A DNA stretch of 64,000 nucleotides from G963678445 sp963678445 (lineage in GTDB: Bacteria > Hydrogenedentota > Hydrogenedentia > Hydrogenedentales > G963678445). The notes under the pieces were generated by a model, which did not search any database, was not told where the DNA came from, and was given only the letters and a program-made list of their open reading frames with translations. The position numbers and the translations under genes were made by a program. The stretch covers positions 4,650,001 through 4,714,000 of the forward strand of contig OY782877.1 in the NCBI GenBank assembly GCA_963678445.1, in the 5' to 3' direction. This document shows, piece by piece, positions 25,040 through 33,371 of this stretch (position 1 is its first letter; the number at the start of each line of letters is the position of its first letter).

Positions 25040-26143
25040 CTACTGTATGGAAAAAAGCGCTGGTTCCATATAGGACTTTACCTCCAGGGTGGAAAAGGCC
25101 TGTTTCAAATAGTCTACCATAGCGGGCACAATCGGCAATTCCGTACCCCGATGGCCCGCATCAATAATCGTAAAGCCCCGCTCCATAGCCTCGCAGGCAT
25201 CATGATATTTCACATCCCCGGTTACAAAGACATCGATATCGGGGGGTAGAGAACGCACCTCGCCGCCCCCGGCTCCACCCATAACGGCTACACGTCGCAA
25301 TTCTTTTTGCGTGTCTCCTACTACGCAGACATGATCCAGATGTAGTTGTTGCTTTACATACGCGGCATACTGGGCTAACGAACACGGCTCCCTCAATTCC
25401 CCGCGTATCCCCATACCTATATTCGCCTCTCGATTCTCCAGGGGAATAACATCATATGCCACTTCTTCGTAGGGATGATTCTTAAACAAGGCTTTCAATA
25501 CGTGGGAAAGTCGCGCTTTGGGCACCAGCATTTCGAGACGCTGCTCTGGCTCTTCGTTGATCACGCCTTTGTCACCGACATACGGGGTGGCTTCCGCCTC
25601 AGGACGAAAACTGCCTGTACCGGCAACAGTAAAGGCACAGTGTGTATAGGCCCCTATCGTACCGGCTCCTGCTTCCGCCAGTGCATCGCGCAACAGTGTT
25701 GCATGACTTTGCGGCACAAAGGTAACCAGTTTAACTTGGGCAGCGGCGTGTGCAGCGGAGAATAAAACGCTTTGTTTTATGAGCCCCAAGCGATGTGCAA
25801 GCACCGCATTGACGCCTTGAGGGGCGATGTCCAGATTGGTATGCGCTGAATAGCAGGCGATACCGGCCTCGGCAAAATCGAGACACAGTCGTGTGTGTGG
25901 ATGATCGGTGCGTAAGGCTTTGAATGGGGTCCAAATCAGGGGGTGATGGGACAGCACCAATTGTGCGCCACAACGTTGCGCCTCGGCAAAAACCGTACGG
26001 TTAACGGTAAGACAAACTAGCACGCGTTCAACACGGTCATTGGGTGCACCAATCGCCAGCCCCGCCTTATCCCAATCGTAGGAAAGCCCAGGCGGCGCCC
26101 ATTGTTCCATTTTCCGACAAATATCCCCTACGCTAATCCGCAC
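25040..26143 (-). CDS. Nif3-like dinuclear metal-centre protein with PII/CutA-like insert
   Basis: The GTG at 26141-26143 is preferred over the upstream ATG at 26206 because GGAGG lies five bases before it; this gives 367 residues and no overlap with the epimerase. N-terminal metal ligands appear in LVLSHHPLIWTPFKAL and CYSAHTNLDIAPQGVNAVLA, and C-terminal ones in DVFVTGDVKYHDACEAMERG and IIDAGHRGTELPIVPA. Residues ~130-230 (VKLVTFVPQSHATLLRDALA to NHPYEEVAYDVIPLEN) form the PII/CutA-like insert of the long Nif3 forms. The family is often labelled GTP cyclohydrolase type 2; its true role is uncertain. Confidence 0.9.
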   Translation of the reverse strand: MRISVGDICRKMEQWAPPGLSYDWDKAGLAIGAPNDRVERVLVCLTVNRTVFAEAQRCGAQLVLSHHPLIWTPFKALRTDHPHTRLCLDFAEAGIACYSAHTNLDIAPQGVNAVLAHRLGLIKQSVLFSAAHAAAQVKLVTFVPQSHATLLRDALAEAGAGTIGAYTHCAFTVAGTGSFRPEAEATPYVGDKGVINEEPEQRLEMLVPKARLSHVLKALFKNHPYEEVAYDVIPLENREANIGMGIRGELREPCSLAQYAAYVKQQLHLDHVCVVGDTQKELRRVAVMGGAGGGEVRSLPPDIDVFVTGDVKYHDACEAMERGFTIIDAGHRGTELPIVPAMVDYLKQAFSTLEVKSYMEPALFSIQ

Positions 26144-26180
26144 CTTGGCCTCCTGTGTACTACCGTTGCTGCCATAAAGG

Positions 26181-27131
26181 CTATTGCGACAATGCGCCGC
26201 TCTCACGCCACCATGCTATCGTCTTCTTAATGCCCTCCTGCAACGGCGTTTTAGGGTTATACCCCAACAGGGCGCGCGCCATGCCTATATTAGCGACATA
26301 ATGGGTCACTTCGCCTACTTGCGAGGGTTCAATCGTGATGTCCGGCTCCACCCCCAATTCCGACGCAATGAAGCCTGCCATATCGACCAGGCGTTGTCCC
26401 TGTCCATAGGCCAAGTTGATGGTGTGTCCCTGCGTTACGCCTCCGGCCAACAGTTCAACACCTCGGTGTATCCCATCGACACAATCATCGACGTAGGTAA
26501 AATCAAGCACCTTTTTTTCGCCAAAAACCGTAATAGGCTCGTTCTGCGACATCCGTTTGATAAACAAGGGAATCACCCGCTCCATACGCTCCACATCGTT
26601 ATCAAAACGCCCATAAACATTACTAAAACGGAATACGATGTACGGCAAATCGTAGCATTGGGCATAGGAATAGACCAGGGCCTCCCCCGAAATCTTGCTG
26701 GCGCTGTAGGGACTTTCCGTAAAGGCAAAATCGGCATGGGATTCTTCGGTGATGTAGCGATGGATATCGCCGTAGACCTCTCGGCTACTGCTGAAAATAA
26801 TCGGTAGCTTGTTGTGCCGACAATATTCGAGCACATTATAGGTCATCGTGATATTTTCAAGGGCTAAATCAGGACGTTTTACTAATTCGTGTACTTTTGC
26901 ATGGGCTGCCAGGTGTACGACTACATCGATGTCGTCCGGATATTCCGCATCGCCTATGCCATTTTTAAAATGACGATATGGCGTGCTTAAGTCCTGTAGC
27001 AACGTAACGATAGAATCGGTCCATGTATTGGAACGACAGTCCACCCCAAATACAAAATGCCCCTCACGCATCAAACGCAGGGCGAGGTTGGTTCCAATTT
27101 GACCACTAGAACCCGTGATAAGTACACGCAC
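26181..27131 (-). CDS. NAD-dependent NDP-sugar epimerase/dehydratase (extended SDR)
   Basis: A 316-residue extended SDR starting at GTG 27129-27131 with GAAGGAG upstream. It has the Rossmann fingerprint VLITGSSGQIGTNLALRL, VVHLAAHAKVHELVK, the catalytic SPYSASKISGEALVYSYAQC (Tyr-x3-Lys, near residue 142), VFRFSNVYGRFDNDVERMER and a C-terminal ALLGYNPKTPLQEGIKKTI. Such enzymes convert UDP-glucose to UDP-galactose or make related NDP-sugars for surface glycans. The exact substrate is not determinable. It heads a four-gene minus-strand run down to tsaE. Confidence 0.9.
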   Translation of the reverse strand: MRVLITGSSGQIGTNLALRLMREGHFVFGVDCRSNTWTDSIVTLLQDLSTPYRHFKNGIGDAEYPDDIDVVVHLAAHAKVHELVKRPDLALENITMTYNVLEYCRHNKLPIIFSSSREVYGDIHRYITEESHADFAFTESPYSASKISGEALVYSYAQCYDLPYIVFRFSNVYGRFDNDVERMERVIPLFIKRMSQNEPITVFGEKKVLDFTYVDDCVDGIHRGVELLAGGVTQGHTINLAYGQGQRLVDMAGFIASELGVEPDITIEPSQVGEVTHYVANIGMARALLGYNPKTPLQEGIKKTIAWWRESGALSQ

Positions 27132-27633
27132 GGCCTTTACTCCTTCACGGCAAACGCATAAGGCGCTACCAAAACCGCTCCCAGAAAACAGCGGACAGAA
27201 TTTAAGAATAATACTCTTATTGCTTTATGATATTCAAAGTAGTTTATACGCTACAAAAAATGGGCAGCGCCAGAGGCGATATGTTATGTATGGTTCTTAC
27301 CATACCTAACCACAGCAAAATTTCGGTTTTATGACCGCTTTGGGATTGTCAGTCACTTACACTACCTTACACACCTCTCCAGTACCTCCTTCAGCCCCCT
27401 TTGCCGCTCAGTCTAGCAAGCAAGCCGGAAAAGTTCAATATTGCAGCTTCGGAAAAAGCCCTCTTGCGTAAGAGAATACCTGCCTTTCCTGGAGCATTGT
27501 TCAGAAATTGTCATAAAGACGCAGCTTAGCCATACCAACGCAGAAAGAAGGCCTCTTGTTTTAGAGAGTGCTCGGTGAAACCAATGTTGACTGCTTCATA
27601 GCGGTATGATAGTATTCCTTCGTTTTGAGTATT

Positions 27634-27677
27634 GCACTTTATGTGAACGTTAACCAAGAACACATGCAGTAAAGTGC
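27634..27677. promoter_or_regulatory. Interrupted dyad with LacI-type operator-like core
   Basis: GCACTTTATGTG (27634-27645) faces CACA and TAAAGTGC (27661-27664 and 27670-27677) across a loop that includes the palindromic cores AACGTT and GTTAAC (27646-27654). A centred CG within A/T-rich symmetric arms is typical of LacI-family operators of sugar-acid genes. No regulator gene is in the window. Confidence 0.3.
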
Positions 27678-27736
27678 TGCCGTTTCCCGTTTCGGCTTTT
27701 ATGATAACGAATTCATCAAAACAACGCTTGTGTTTG

Positions 27737-27765
27737 TTGAACGAAGTAACTTCTTATTTTATTAC
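27737..27765 (+). promoter_or_regulatory. Promoter candidate for the SDR-HAD unit with dyad in the spacer
   Basis: TTGAAC (27737-27742) and TATTAC (27760-27765) are 17 bases apart. The spacer begins with the perfect 11-base dyad GAAGTAACTTC (27743-27753), a position where a repressor would block polymerase. The start codon is 51 bases downstream of the -10 box. Confidence 0.35.
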
Positions 27766-27816
27766 GCTTGTAAAGCGGAAAGCATGTAACAGAATATAAA
27801 GGAGCAGATTAAAGTA

Positions 27817-28647
27817 ATGAATATACAGGACTGGTTTGGATTGGATGGCAAGGTAGCCGTAGTAACGGGTGGTGGCGGTGTTCTGGGCGGTGCTATCGCA
27901 GAAGGTTTGGCAGGGGCAGGCGCAACGGTGGCGGTGGCGGATTTACTGCCGGAAATGGCCGATGCTTGTGCTAAACGGATTACGGATGCAGGCGGCAAGG
28001 CCAAGGGCTATCTGATGAATGCATTCGCGCGTGAAACTATCGAGCAATGCTGCGCTGACATCGTTGCGGATTTTGGCAAGGTAGATATCTTGATCAACGC
28101 CGTTGGCGGTAATATGAAAGGCGCTACAACTTCTCCTGAGCAGTCCTTTTTTGAGTTGCCTGCCGACGCAGTGCAAAAGGTGGTGGATTTGAATCTGACC
28201 GGTGGCGCCATTGTGCCTTCGCAGATCTTTGTGAAAGCCATGCTGGAAAATGAAGAGGGGGGTGTAATTATCAATGTTTCCTCGATGAACGCTTTCCGTC
28301 CGTTGACACGTATCCCCGGTTATAGCGCAGCCAAAGCTGCGGTGAGTAACTTTACTCAATGGCTGGCGGTTCACCTTGCACAGGAATATAGTCCAAAATT
28401 ACGGGTTAACGCGATTGCGCCTGGTTTCTTCCTGACGGAACAGAATCGTTTCCTGCTCACGGATAAGGAAACTGGCGAACCGACGGATCGCGGCCAAACA
28501 ATCATTTCGCACACGCCTATGGCGCGCTATGGAGCACCGGAAGACTTGGTAGGTTCTGTGCTGTGGCTGGCCAGTGATGCAGCAAAATTTGTAACCGGTA
28601 TCGTCGTACCTATCGATGGCGGCTTCTCGGCGTTTAGCGGTGTGTAA
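27817..28647 (+). CDS. SDR oxidoreductase, D-mannonate oxidoreductase-like
   Basis: A 276-residue classical SDR. It has the cofactor motif VAVVTGGGGVLGGAIAEGLA (residues 13-32), ILINAVGGNMKGATTSPEQS, catalytic Ser (INVSSMNAFRPLTRIPG) and Tyr-x3-Lys (YSAAKAAVSNFTQWLA). The N-terminus MNIQDWFGLDGKVAVV and the NAIAPGFFLTEQNRFLLTD segment are characteristic of SDR-type D-mannonate oxidoreductases (UxuB/YjmF-like), which interconvert D-mannonate and D-fructuronate with NAD(H). Other sugar-acid substrates are possible. A HAD phosphatase gene follows after 54 bases. Confidence 0.85.
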   Translation: MNIQDWFGLDGKVAVVTGGGGVLGGAIAEGLAGAGATVAVADLLPEMADACAKRITDAGGKAKGYLMNAFARETIEQCCADIVADFGKVDILINAVGGNMKGATTSPEQSFFELPADAVQKVVDLNLTGGAIVPSQIFVKAMLENEEGGVIINVSSMNAFRPLTRIPGYSAAKAAVSNFTQWLAVHLAQEYSPKLRVNAIAPGFFLTEQNRFLLTDKETGEPTDRGQTIISHTPMARYGAPEDLVGSVLWLASDAAKFVTGIVVPIDGGFSAFSGV

Positions 28648-28701
28648 GCTGGTAGACGGTGTAGACTATAATTAACTGTGAAGTGAGGAGATGTTCGTCT
28701 T

Positions 28702-29604
28702 ATGAGTGATCCTACGGCCCATTTGAAGGCCCATCAGCCTAAGTATGATTTCTTGATCGCTATCGATTCGGATGGCTGCGCTTTTGATACTATGGAGCTG
28801 AAGCATAAGGAATGCTTTATCCCCAATATTATTAAGTACTGGAATCTGCAAGCGGTATCGAAGTATACGCGTGCTGCGGGCGAATTCGTAAACCTGTACT
28901 CGCAATGGCGTGGTATTAACCGTTTCCCGGCCTTGTTGCGCACACTCGATCTGCTGGCCGATTGGCCTGAAGCGATGGCGCGTGGCATTCAATTGCCCGA
29001 CGTACCGAATCTGCGCAAATGGGTAGAGACGGAAAGCAAGCTGGGTAACCCCGCATTGGAAGCGTATTGTGCCGAGCATAGCGCTGCGGATGAACCGGAT
29101 ATGCATCAGGCGCTGGAATGGAGTGTTGCCGTTAATGAAACCATTACCGATGTAGTGCAAGGCGGCCTCCCCCCCTTTCCCTATGTCCGCGAGTGCCTGG
29201 AGAAGGCCATGGACAAAGCGGATATGATGGTCTGCTCGCAAACGCCTGCGGAAGCCCTGATTCGCGAATGGGAAGAGCAGGATATGGATAAGTATGTTTT
29301 CTGCATTAATGGGCAGGAAATGGGCAAAAAAGCCGAACATATCGATTTTGTGTCGAACAATGGTCGCTATGAGAAAACCAAAATCCTGATGATCGGGGAC
29401 GCCAGTGGCGACATGAAGGCGGCGCGGGCGAATGATGCGCTGTTTTACCCGATTAACCCGGGGGCGGAGGATGCTTCCTGGAAACGTCTCTATGATGAGG
29501 CGTTGGACAAATTCTTTGCAGGTGAATATGCAGGCGCGTATGAAGATGCATTGATTGCAGAGTTCCAGGAATACTTGCCCGACACCCCCCCTTGGAAAAA
29601 ATAA
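28702..29604 (+). CDS. HAD-superfamily hydrolase (putative sugar phosphatase)
   Basis: A 300-residue protein preceded by GAGGAG. Motif I is IAIDSDGCAFDTMELKH (D22 nucleophile and D24 acid/base), motif II the Thr in VCSQTPAEALIREW, and motif IV MIGDASGDMKAARANDAL near residue 232 with the two acidic metal ligands. A helical C1 cap of about 140 residues lies between motifs I and II. The substrate is unknown; the position between an SDR for sugar acids and pdxB hints at a phosphorylated sugar acid. The long antisense frame across this gene is rejected. Confidence 0.82.
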   Translation: MSDPTAHLKAHQPKYDFLIAIDSDGCAFDTMELKHKECFIPNIIKYWNLQAVSKYTRAAGEFVNLYSQWRGINRFPALLRTLDLLADWPEAMARGIQLPDVPNLRKWVETESKLGNPALEAYCAEHSAADEPDMHQALEWSVAVNETITDVVQGGLPPFPYVRECLEKAMDKADMMVCSQTPAEALIREWEEQDMDKYVFCINGQEMGKKAEHIDFVSNNGRYEKTKILMIGDASGDMKAARANDALFYPINPGAEDASWKRLYDEALDKFFAGEYAGAYEDALIAEFQEYLPDTPPWKK

Positions 29605-29608
29605 TACC

Positions 29609-30136
29609 ATGATAAAAAGGCGTACACGTCTATACGGCAATTTGCTCTTTTCAGGTACGCAGAATATGGCTTGGGTGTGTTGCCTCGCCCTCATCTTGAG
29701 TGCGTGCAACACACTCAGCTTCTCTTCGAACGCTGATAAGAAACAGGCGAAAAAGCCTGCGTTGCTGCTTTCTACTTCCCTCTTTGAAGGCATTAGCCCG
29801 GGAGATAAAGATCCACAGGTTAAGCGGAGGTATGGCGACGAAAAAGCTTTGACGCAATGGGCGGAAGCGCGTGCAGCGAAAACGTTGGTGGAGTTTCTGC
29901 GTGACGCGGAGTTACCCGACAGTATCTGTGGGGTGACGTTACAACTGACGCATGGTGTCTCGCAGTATTTTGGGAGTATCGATGGACGGCATCGTAATAC
30001 GCCGATGGTAATTTACGAGGTGCACATCCCGCTAAGTGAAATACGGAAGCAAAATTGGACTTCGATATCCGAAAGCGATGTCATGAAACTCTGGAAGGTG
30101 AATACTGACCTAATCCCACAGATTAAATTCCAATAA
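29609..30136 (+). CDS. Lipoprotein of unknown function
   Basis: ATG 29609, four bases after the HAD stop, gives 175 residues. The signal peptide AWVCCLALILSAC ends in a lipobox with Cys33. The mature part is a small domain (LVEFLRDAELPDSICGVTLQ, VIYEVHIPLSEIRKQNW) without recognised family. It may be co-translated with the HAD gene, although a lipoprotein has no obvious place in a metabolic operon. No better start fits, since the upstream ATG at 29555 would lack a usable signal peptide. Confidence 0.7.
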   Translation: MIKRRTRLYGNLLFSGTQNMAWVCCLALILSACNTLSFSSNADKKQAKKPALLLSTSLFEGISPGDKDPQVKRRYGDEKALTQWAEARAAKTLVEFLRDAELPDSICGVTLQLTHGVSQYFGSIDGRHRNTPMVIYEVHIPLSEIRKQNWTSISESDVMKLWKVNTDLIPQIKFQ

Positions 30137-30210
30137 CCCCCTTTAAAGTAGCCAGGATTCAACAGGCCTTCTAAAACTGCAAATCGCCTGTATGGTGGAG
30201 CAAACAGTAC

Positions 30211-31353
30211 GTGAAAATTCTTGTCGATGAAAATGTCCCTTACGGACGTGACGCGTTTGAAACGCTTGGCGAAGTAGATACCATTGCCGGACGTGCGATT
30301 ACGCGTGAAATGCTGATGGATACGGATTTATTGGTGGTGCGCTCAATCACCAAAGTCAATGCAGCGCTGTTAGAGGGCACTCCGGTGCGTTTTGTCGGCA
30401 CTTGCACGATTGGCGAGGACCATATAGATAAATCCTATCTGGCGGAACGTGGGATTACTTTTTCCAGTGCCCCGGGATGTAATGCCAATAGCGTGGGCCA
30501 ATATATCACTGGCGCCTTACTCCATCTCGCGGAAAAGTACGCTCTTGATTTAAGCGCACTCAAATTGGGAATCGTCGGTGTAGGCAATGTGGGTAGCCGT
30601 GTGCTAAAAAAGGCCTCGGCGCTTGGTCTTACCTGCGTGCTTAACGATCCGCCACTGGCGGAAGAAACGGGCGACCCAAAATATCGCCCCATTGAAGAAA
30701 TTCTCGACTGCGACATCGTAACCCTACACGTACCGCTCATTAAAAAAGGACCATGGCCCACATGGCATCTGGTCGATCTCGATTTCCTGCGATGGTTAAA
30801 GCCCGGAGCGTTCCTTATCAACTCGTCACGGGGCGCTGTGGTCGACAATCGCATGCTCAAAAAAATGCTGCTGGAGGAACAACTACGAGGCGCTGTGCTT
30901 GATGTATGGGAGGGCGAACCGGACGTGGATGTAGAACTGCTGGAAGCTGTTGACATCGCCACCCCACACATCGCGGGCTATTCCTTTGACGGCAAAGTAA
31001 ATGGCACCCGGCAAATCTATGAAGCGGCTTGCGCCTTTCTCAACACTCCCCCACAATGGGACCCTGCTCCCCTGCTCCCTGAACCGGAAACCCCGGAAAT
31101 TGTCGTGGACGCAACGCAACCGTATGCCCTTCCTGAGGCTGTGCATGCCGTATATAACATCATGGACGATGACGCTGCTATGCGGGGACTCTGCCGCTGT
31201 GCCGCAGAGGAACGTCCGAAATACTTCGATCAACTTCGTAAACAATACCCTCGACGTCGAGAGTTTTTTAATACATGTGTTCATTTTTCCAATCCAACCC
31301 CACAACTGGAAAAGCAATTCGCCGGAGTGGGCTTTACCTGTAAAGATGACTAA
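30211..31353 (+). CDS. pdxB: Erythronate-4-phosphate dehydrogenase
   Basis: A 380-residue 2-hydroxyacid dehydrogenase from GTG 30211, close to the length of E. coli PdxB. Features are MKILVDENVPYGRDAFETLG, CTIGEDHIDKSYLAERGI, the NAD site GIVGVGNVGSRVLKKASALG, and catalytic Arg (NSSRGAVVDN), Glu (DVWEGEPDVD) and His (IATPHIAGYSFDGKVNGT). The C-terminal ~85 residues match the PdxB dimerisation domain (DUF3410), which other hydroxyacid dehydrogenases lack. It oxidises 4-phospho-erythronate in the DXP-dependent route to pyridoxal phosphate. No other pdx gene is in the window. Confidence 0.9.
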   Translation: MKILVDENVPYGRDAFETLGEVDTIAGRAITREMLMDTDLLVVRSITKVNAALLEGTPVRFVGTCTIGEDHIDKSYLAERGITFSSAPGCNANSVGQYITGALLHLAEKYALDLSALKLGIVGVGNVGSRVLKKASALGLTCVLNDPPLAEETGDPKYRPIEEILDCDIVTLHVPLIKKGPWPTWHLVDLDFLRWLKPGAFLINSSRGAVVDNRMLKKMLLEEQLRGAVLDVWEGEPDVDVELLEAVDIATPHIAGYSFDGKVNGTRQIYEAACAFLNTPPQWDPAPLLPEPETPEIVVDATQPYALPEAVHAVYNIMDDDAAMRGLCRCAAEERPKYFDQLRKQYPRRREFFNTCVHFSNPTPQLEKQFAGVGFTCKDD

Positions 31354-31390
31354 TTTCCTCCGTAGCTAAAGAACAACTGCAGGATCTAGC

Positions 31391-32662
31391 ATGAGTATTC
31401 AACGTATTAACTACGACGGCTTCTTGAGTAACGAAGAGATTTATGACGTAGTACAGGAAGCGTGCGCCACGATGGCGGTGGATGGAAAACGGGTGTTGTT
31501 TATCGTACCCGATCAAACCCGTAGCATGCCGATGCCGCTTATGTTCCGTGCTTTGTACGATGCCCTGCATGAACGTGTCGCGAAAATGGATTACCTGATC
31601 GCCTTGGGCACCCACCCCCCTATGACCGAGGATATGCTCAACGCACTTTTCGATCTGACTCGGGAAGAGCGCACAAAAAAATATGCTGACGTAGGCATTT
31701 TCAATCATGATTGGCAAAATCCGGATGCCCTAAAAGAAATCGGGGTGTTAACCGAAGATGAAGTGGAAGAAATTTCGCGAGGTCTGATGCGTGAGCGCGT
31801 CCGGGTGGAAATTAATAAGCGCGTATTCGACTACGATATGGTTTGTATTGTAGGCCCTGTTTTCCCGCATGAAGTAGTCGGCTTCAGCGGCGGTAATAAA
31901 TACTTCTATCCTGGTATCGCTGGTGCAGAGATTCTGAACTTTTTCCACTGGCTTGGTGCGCTTATCACCAATTACGAAATCAATGGCACTAAATACACCC
32001 CGGTAAGAGCTGTTGTGGATAAAGCCGCTGCGCTAATTAATGTCGAAAAACGCTGTTTCTGCTTAAACGTCGTAAGAAAAAACACCAAGGCCGTCTTTTT
32101 CGGCACACCAGAAGAAGCGTGGAGCGCTGCAGCCGACCTCAGTGCGCAAACCCATATTATTTACAAGGATCGCCCCTTTAAAAGTGTTCTGGCTATGGCC
32201 CCTCCCATGTACGATGAAATTTGGGTGGCGGGTAAATGCATGTATAAACTTGAACCGGTTGTAGCTGATGGCGGTGAGCTGATCATCTACGGAAAACATA
32301 TCCACGAAATCAGTATTACACACGGGGAGCACATCAAAAAAATCGGTTATCATACGCGGGATTATTTTGCCAAACGCATGGAAATGTTCGAGGATATCCC
32401 ACGCGGCATCCTGGCCCACTCCACCCATGTGCGCGGCATGGGAACCTTCGAGAACGGCATTGAAAAGCCTCGGGTGCAAGTAACCCTGGCCACTTCAATT
32501 CCGGAAGAAGAATGTCGCGCCATTAATCTGGGCTATCGCGATCCCGACAGTATCGATCCGAAAGACTGGACGGATCGGGAGGAAGAAGGATATCTGTTGG
32601 TACCCAATGCGGGTGAAATTCTGTATCACCTCTCAGAGAGACGCCCCTGTGCAACGCGTTAG
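31391..32662 (+). CDS. LarA-like nickel-pincer racemase/epimerase (DUF2088)
   Basis: A 423-residue protein. Motifs match lactate racemase LarA: VPDQTRSMPMPLMF (Asp and Arg), IALGTHPPMTEDML (His), and HEVVGFSGGNKYFYPGIAG (His and the Lys that binds the nickel-pincer nucleotide cofactor), followed by LNFFHWLGAL (His ligand). LarA homologs racemise or epimerise 2-hydroxyacids; known members act on lactate, malate or aldonates. No larB, larC or larE cofactor gene is present here. Beside a mannonate-type SDR and 6-phosphogluconate dehydrogenase, an aldonate 2-epimerase is a reasonable guess. Confidence 0.85.
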   Translation: MSIQRINYDGFLSNEEIYDVVQEACATMAVDGKRVLFIVPDQTRSMPMPLMFRALYDALHERVAKMDYLIALGTHPPMTEDMLNALFDLTREERTKKYADVGIFNHDWQNPDALKEIGVLTEDEVEEISRGLMRERVRVEINKRVFDYDMVCIVGPVFPHEVVGFSGGNKYFYPGIAGAEILNFFHWLGALITNYEINGTKYTPVRAVVDKAAALINVEKRCFCLNVVRKNTKAVFFGTPEEAWSAAADLSAQTHIIYKDRPFKSVLAMAPPMYDEIWVAGKCMYKLEPVVADGGELIIYGKHIHEISITHGEHIKKIGYHTRDYFAKRMEMFEDIPRGILAHSTHVRGMGTFENGIEKPRVQVTLATSIPEEECRAINLGYRDPDSIDPKDWTDREEEGYLLVPNAGEILYHLSERRPCATR

Positions 32663-33311
32663 TTGGCACACATATACAGCTTGGACTGCCTTGATGGTCC
32701 TTCTCACCCTGAGTTCGCTGGCATGCTATGTGGAGCAGGAGGAGAAAAAGGAGCATGCGGCAACTTTAGTCTCTATACGATTGGTGAAGGAGGCCATGAC
32801 GGCCCTGTCCGAAGACGATTACGAGACAGCCTTGGAAAAAGCAGATGAGGCCATCCAGGATGATCCTGCGTATACGGTAGCATACTCTACCAAAGCGCAT
32901 GCGCTGGCGCGGCTGGAACGCTATCCAGAGGCTATTGCAGCGGCGCAACAAGCGTGCAACCTGGTTCCAGAGGCCTCACAGCTCTGGTTCTTCCTGGGTG
33001 CATATCAGGATAAGGCACAGCAACCTGGCGCAGCCAAAGAAAGTTATAAAAAGGGATTAGCATGTTTTGACGCGCAGTATCCTGCGGATAGTCTTGCGCC
33101 GGAGCAGGCTTTGGAGCGCGCCATTGTGATGTACCTGTATCAGGGAAAAATGGCAGGCATTCGTGAAATCAATAACGTGATCTCTCAGTACCCGGAATAC
33201 CGAAAGGCGCGCCTATTCAAGGAACGCATTCTCCGGGGAGATCGGGATTATTTTTTGTGGTGGGCAGATGCTCCCCGCGAATCGGAGGCGGATGGAGCCA
33301 GCGCATCCTGA
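32649..33311 (+). CDS. TPR-repeat lipoprotein
   Basis: The preferred start is the GTG at 32649 (overlapping the LarA-like stop by 14 bases), which yields a lipoprotein signal peptide ending in LTLSSLAC; ATG 32607 is also possible. The mature part contains three tetratricopeptide repeats (AMTALSEDDYETALEKADEA, AHALARLERYPEAIAAAQQA, LWFFLGAYQDKAQQPGAAKE) that form a protein-binding superhelix in the periplasm. Partner unknown. The coupling to a cytosolic enzyme gene is probably only transcriptional. Confidence 0.8.
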   Translation: MQRVSWHTYTAWTALMVLLTLSSLACYVEQEEKKEHAATLVSIRLVKEAMTALSEDDYETALEKADEAIQDDPAYTVAYSTKAHALARLERYPEAIAAAQQACNLVPEASQLWFFLGAYQDKAQQPGAAKESYKKGLACFDAQYPADSLAPEQALERAIVMYLYQGKMAGIREINNVISQYPEYRKARLFKERILRGDRDYFLWWADAPRESEADGASAS

Positions 33312-33371
33312 TACAAAAATTATATACGAAATTATCTACACTCAAGTGAAGATGAGAGGAGAATAAAAACT

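Larger units (their letters stand above)
27132..27816. other. 685-base intergenic region between divergent operons
   Basis: No credible gene. It holds the divergent upstream regions of the epimerase (minus) and the SDR (plus). Notable contents are a segment at 27314-27360 resembling 19316-19365, a dyad at 27634-27677 (GCACTTTA with TAAAGTGC) whose loop contains GAACGTTAAC, and a promoter-like pair at 27737-27765. Confidence 0.6.

Noticed and set aside
26144..26206. Longer start for the Nif3-like protein (ATG 26206)
   Set aside because: It would overlap the epimerase gene and lacks a ribosome site; the GTG at 26141-26143 has GGAGG five bases upstream.
28672..29793. 373-codon antisense frame covering the HAD hydrolase gene
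   Set aside because: The plus-strand HAD protein has clear motifs I, II and IV and a ribosome site; the antisense frame shows no recognisable domain and results from codon bias.
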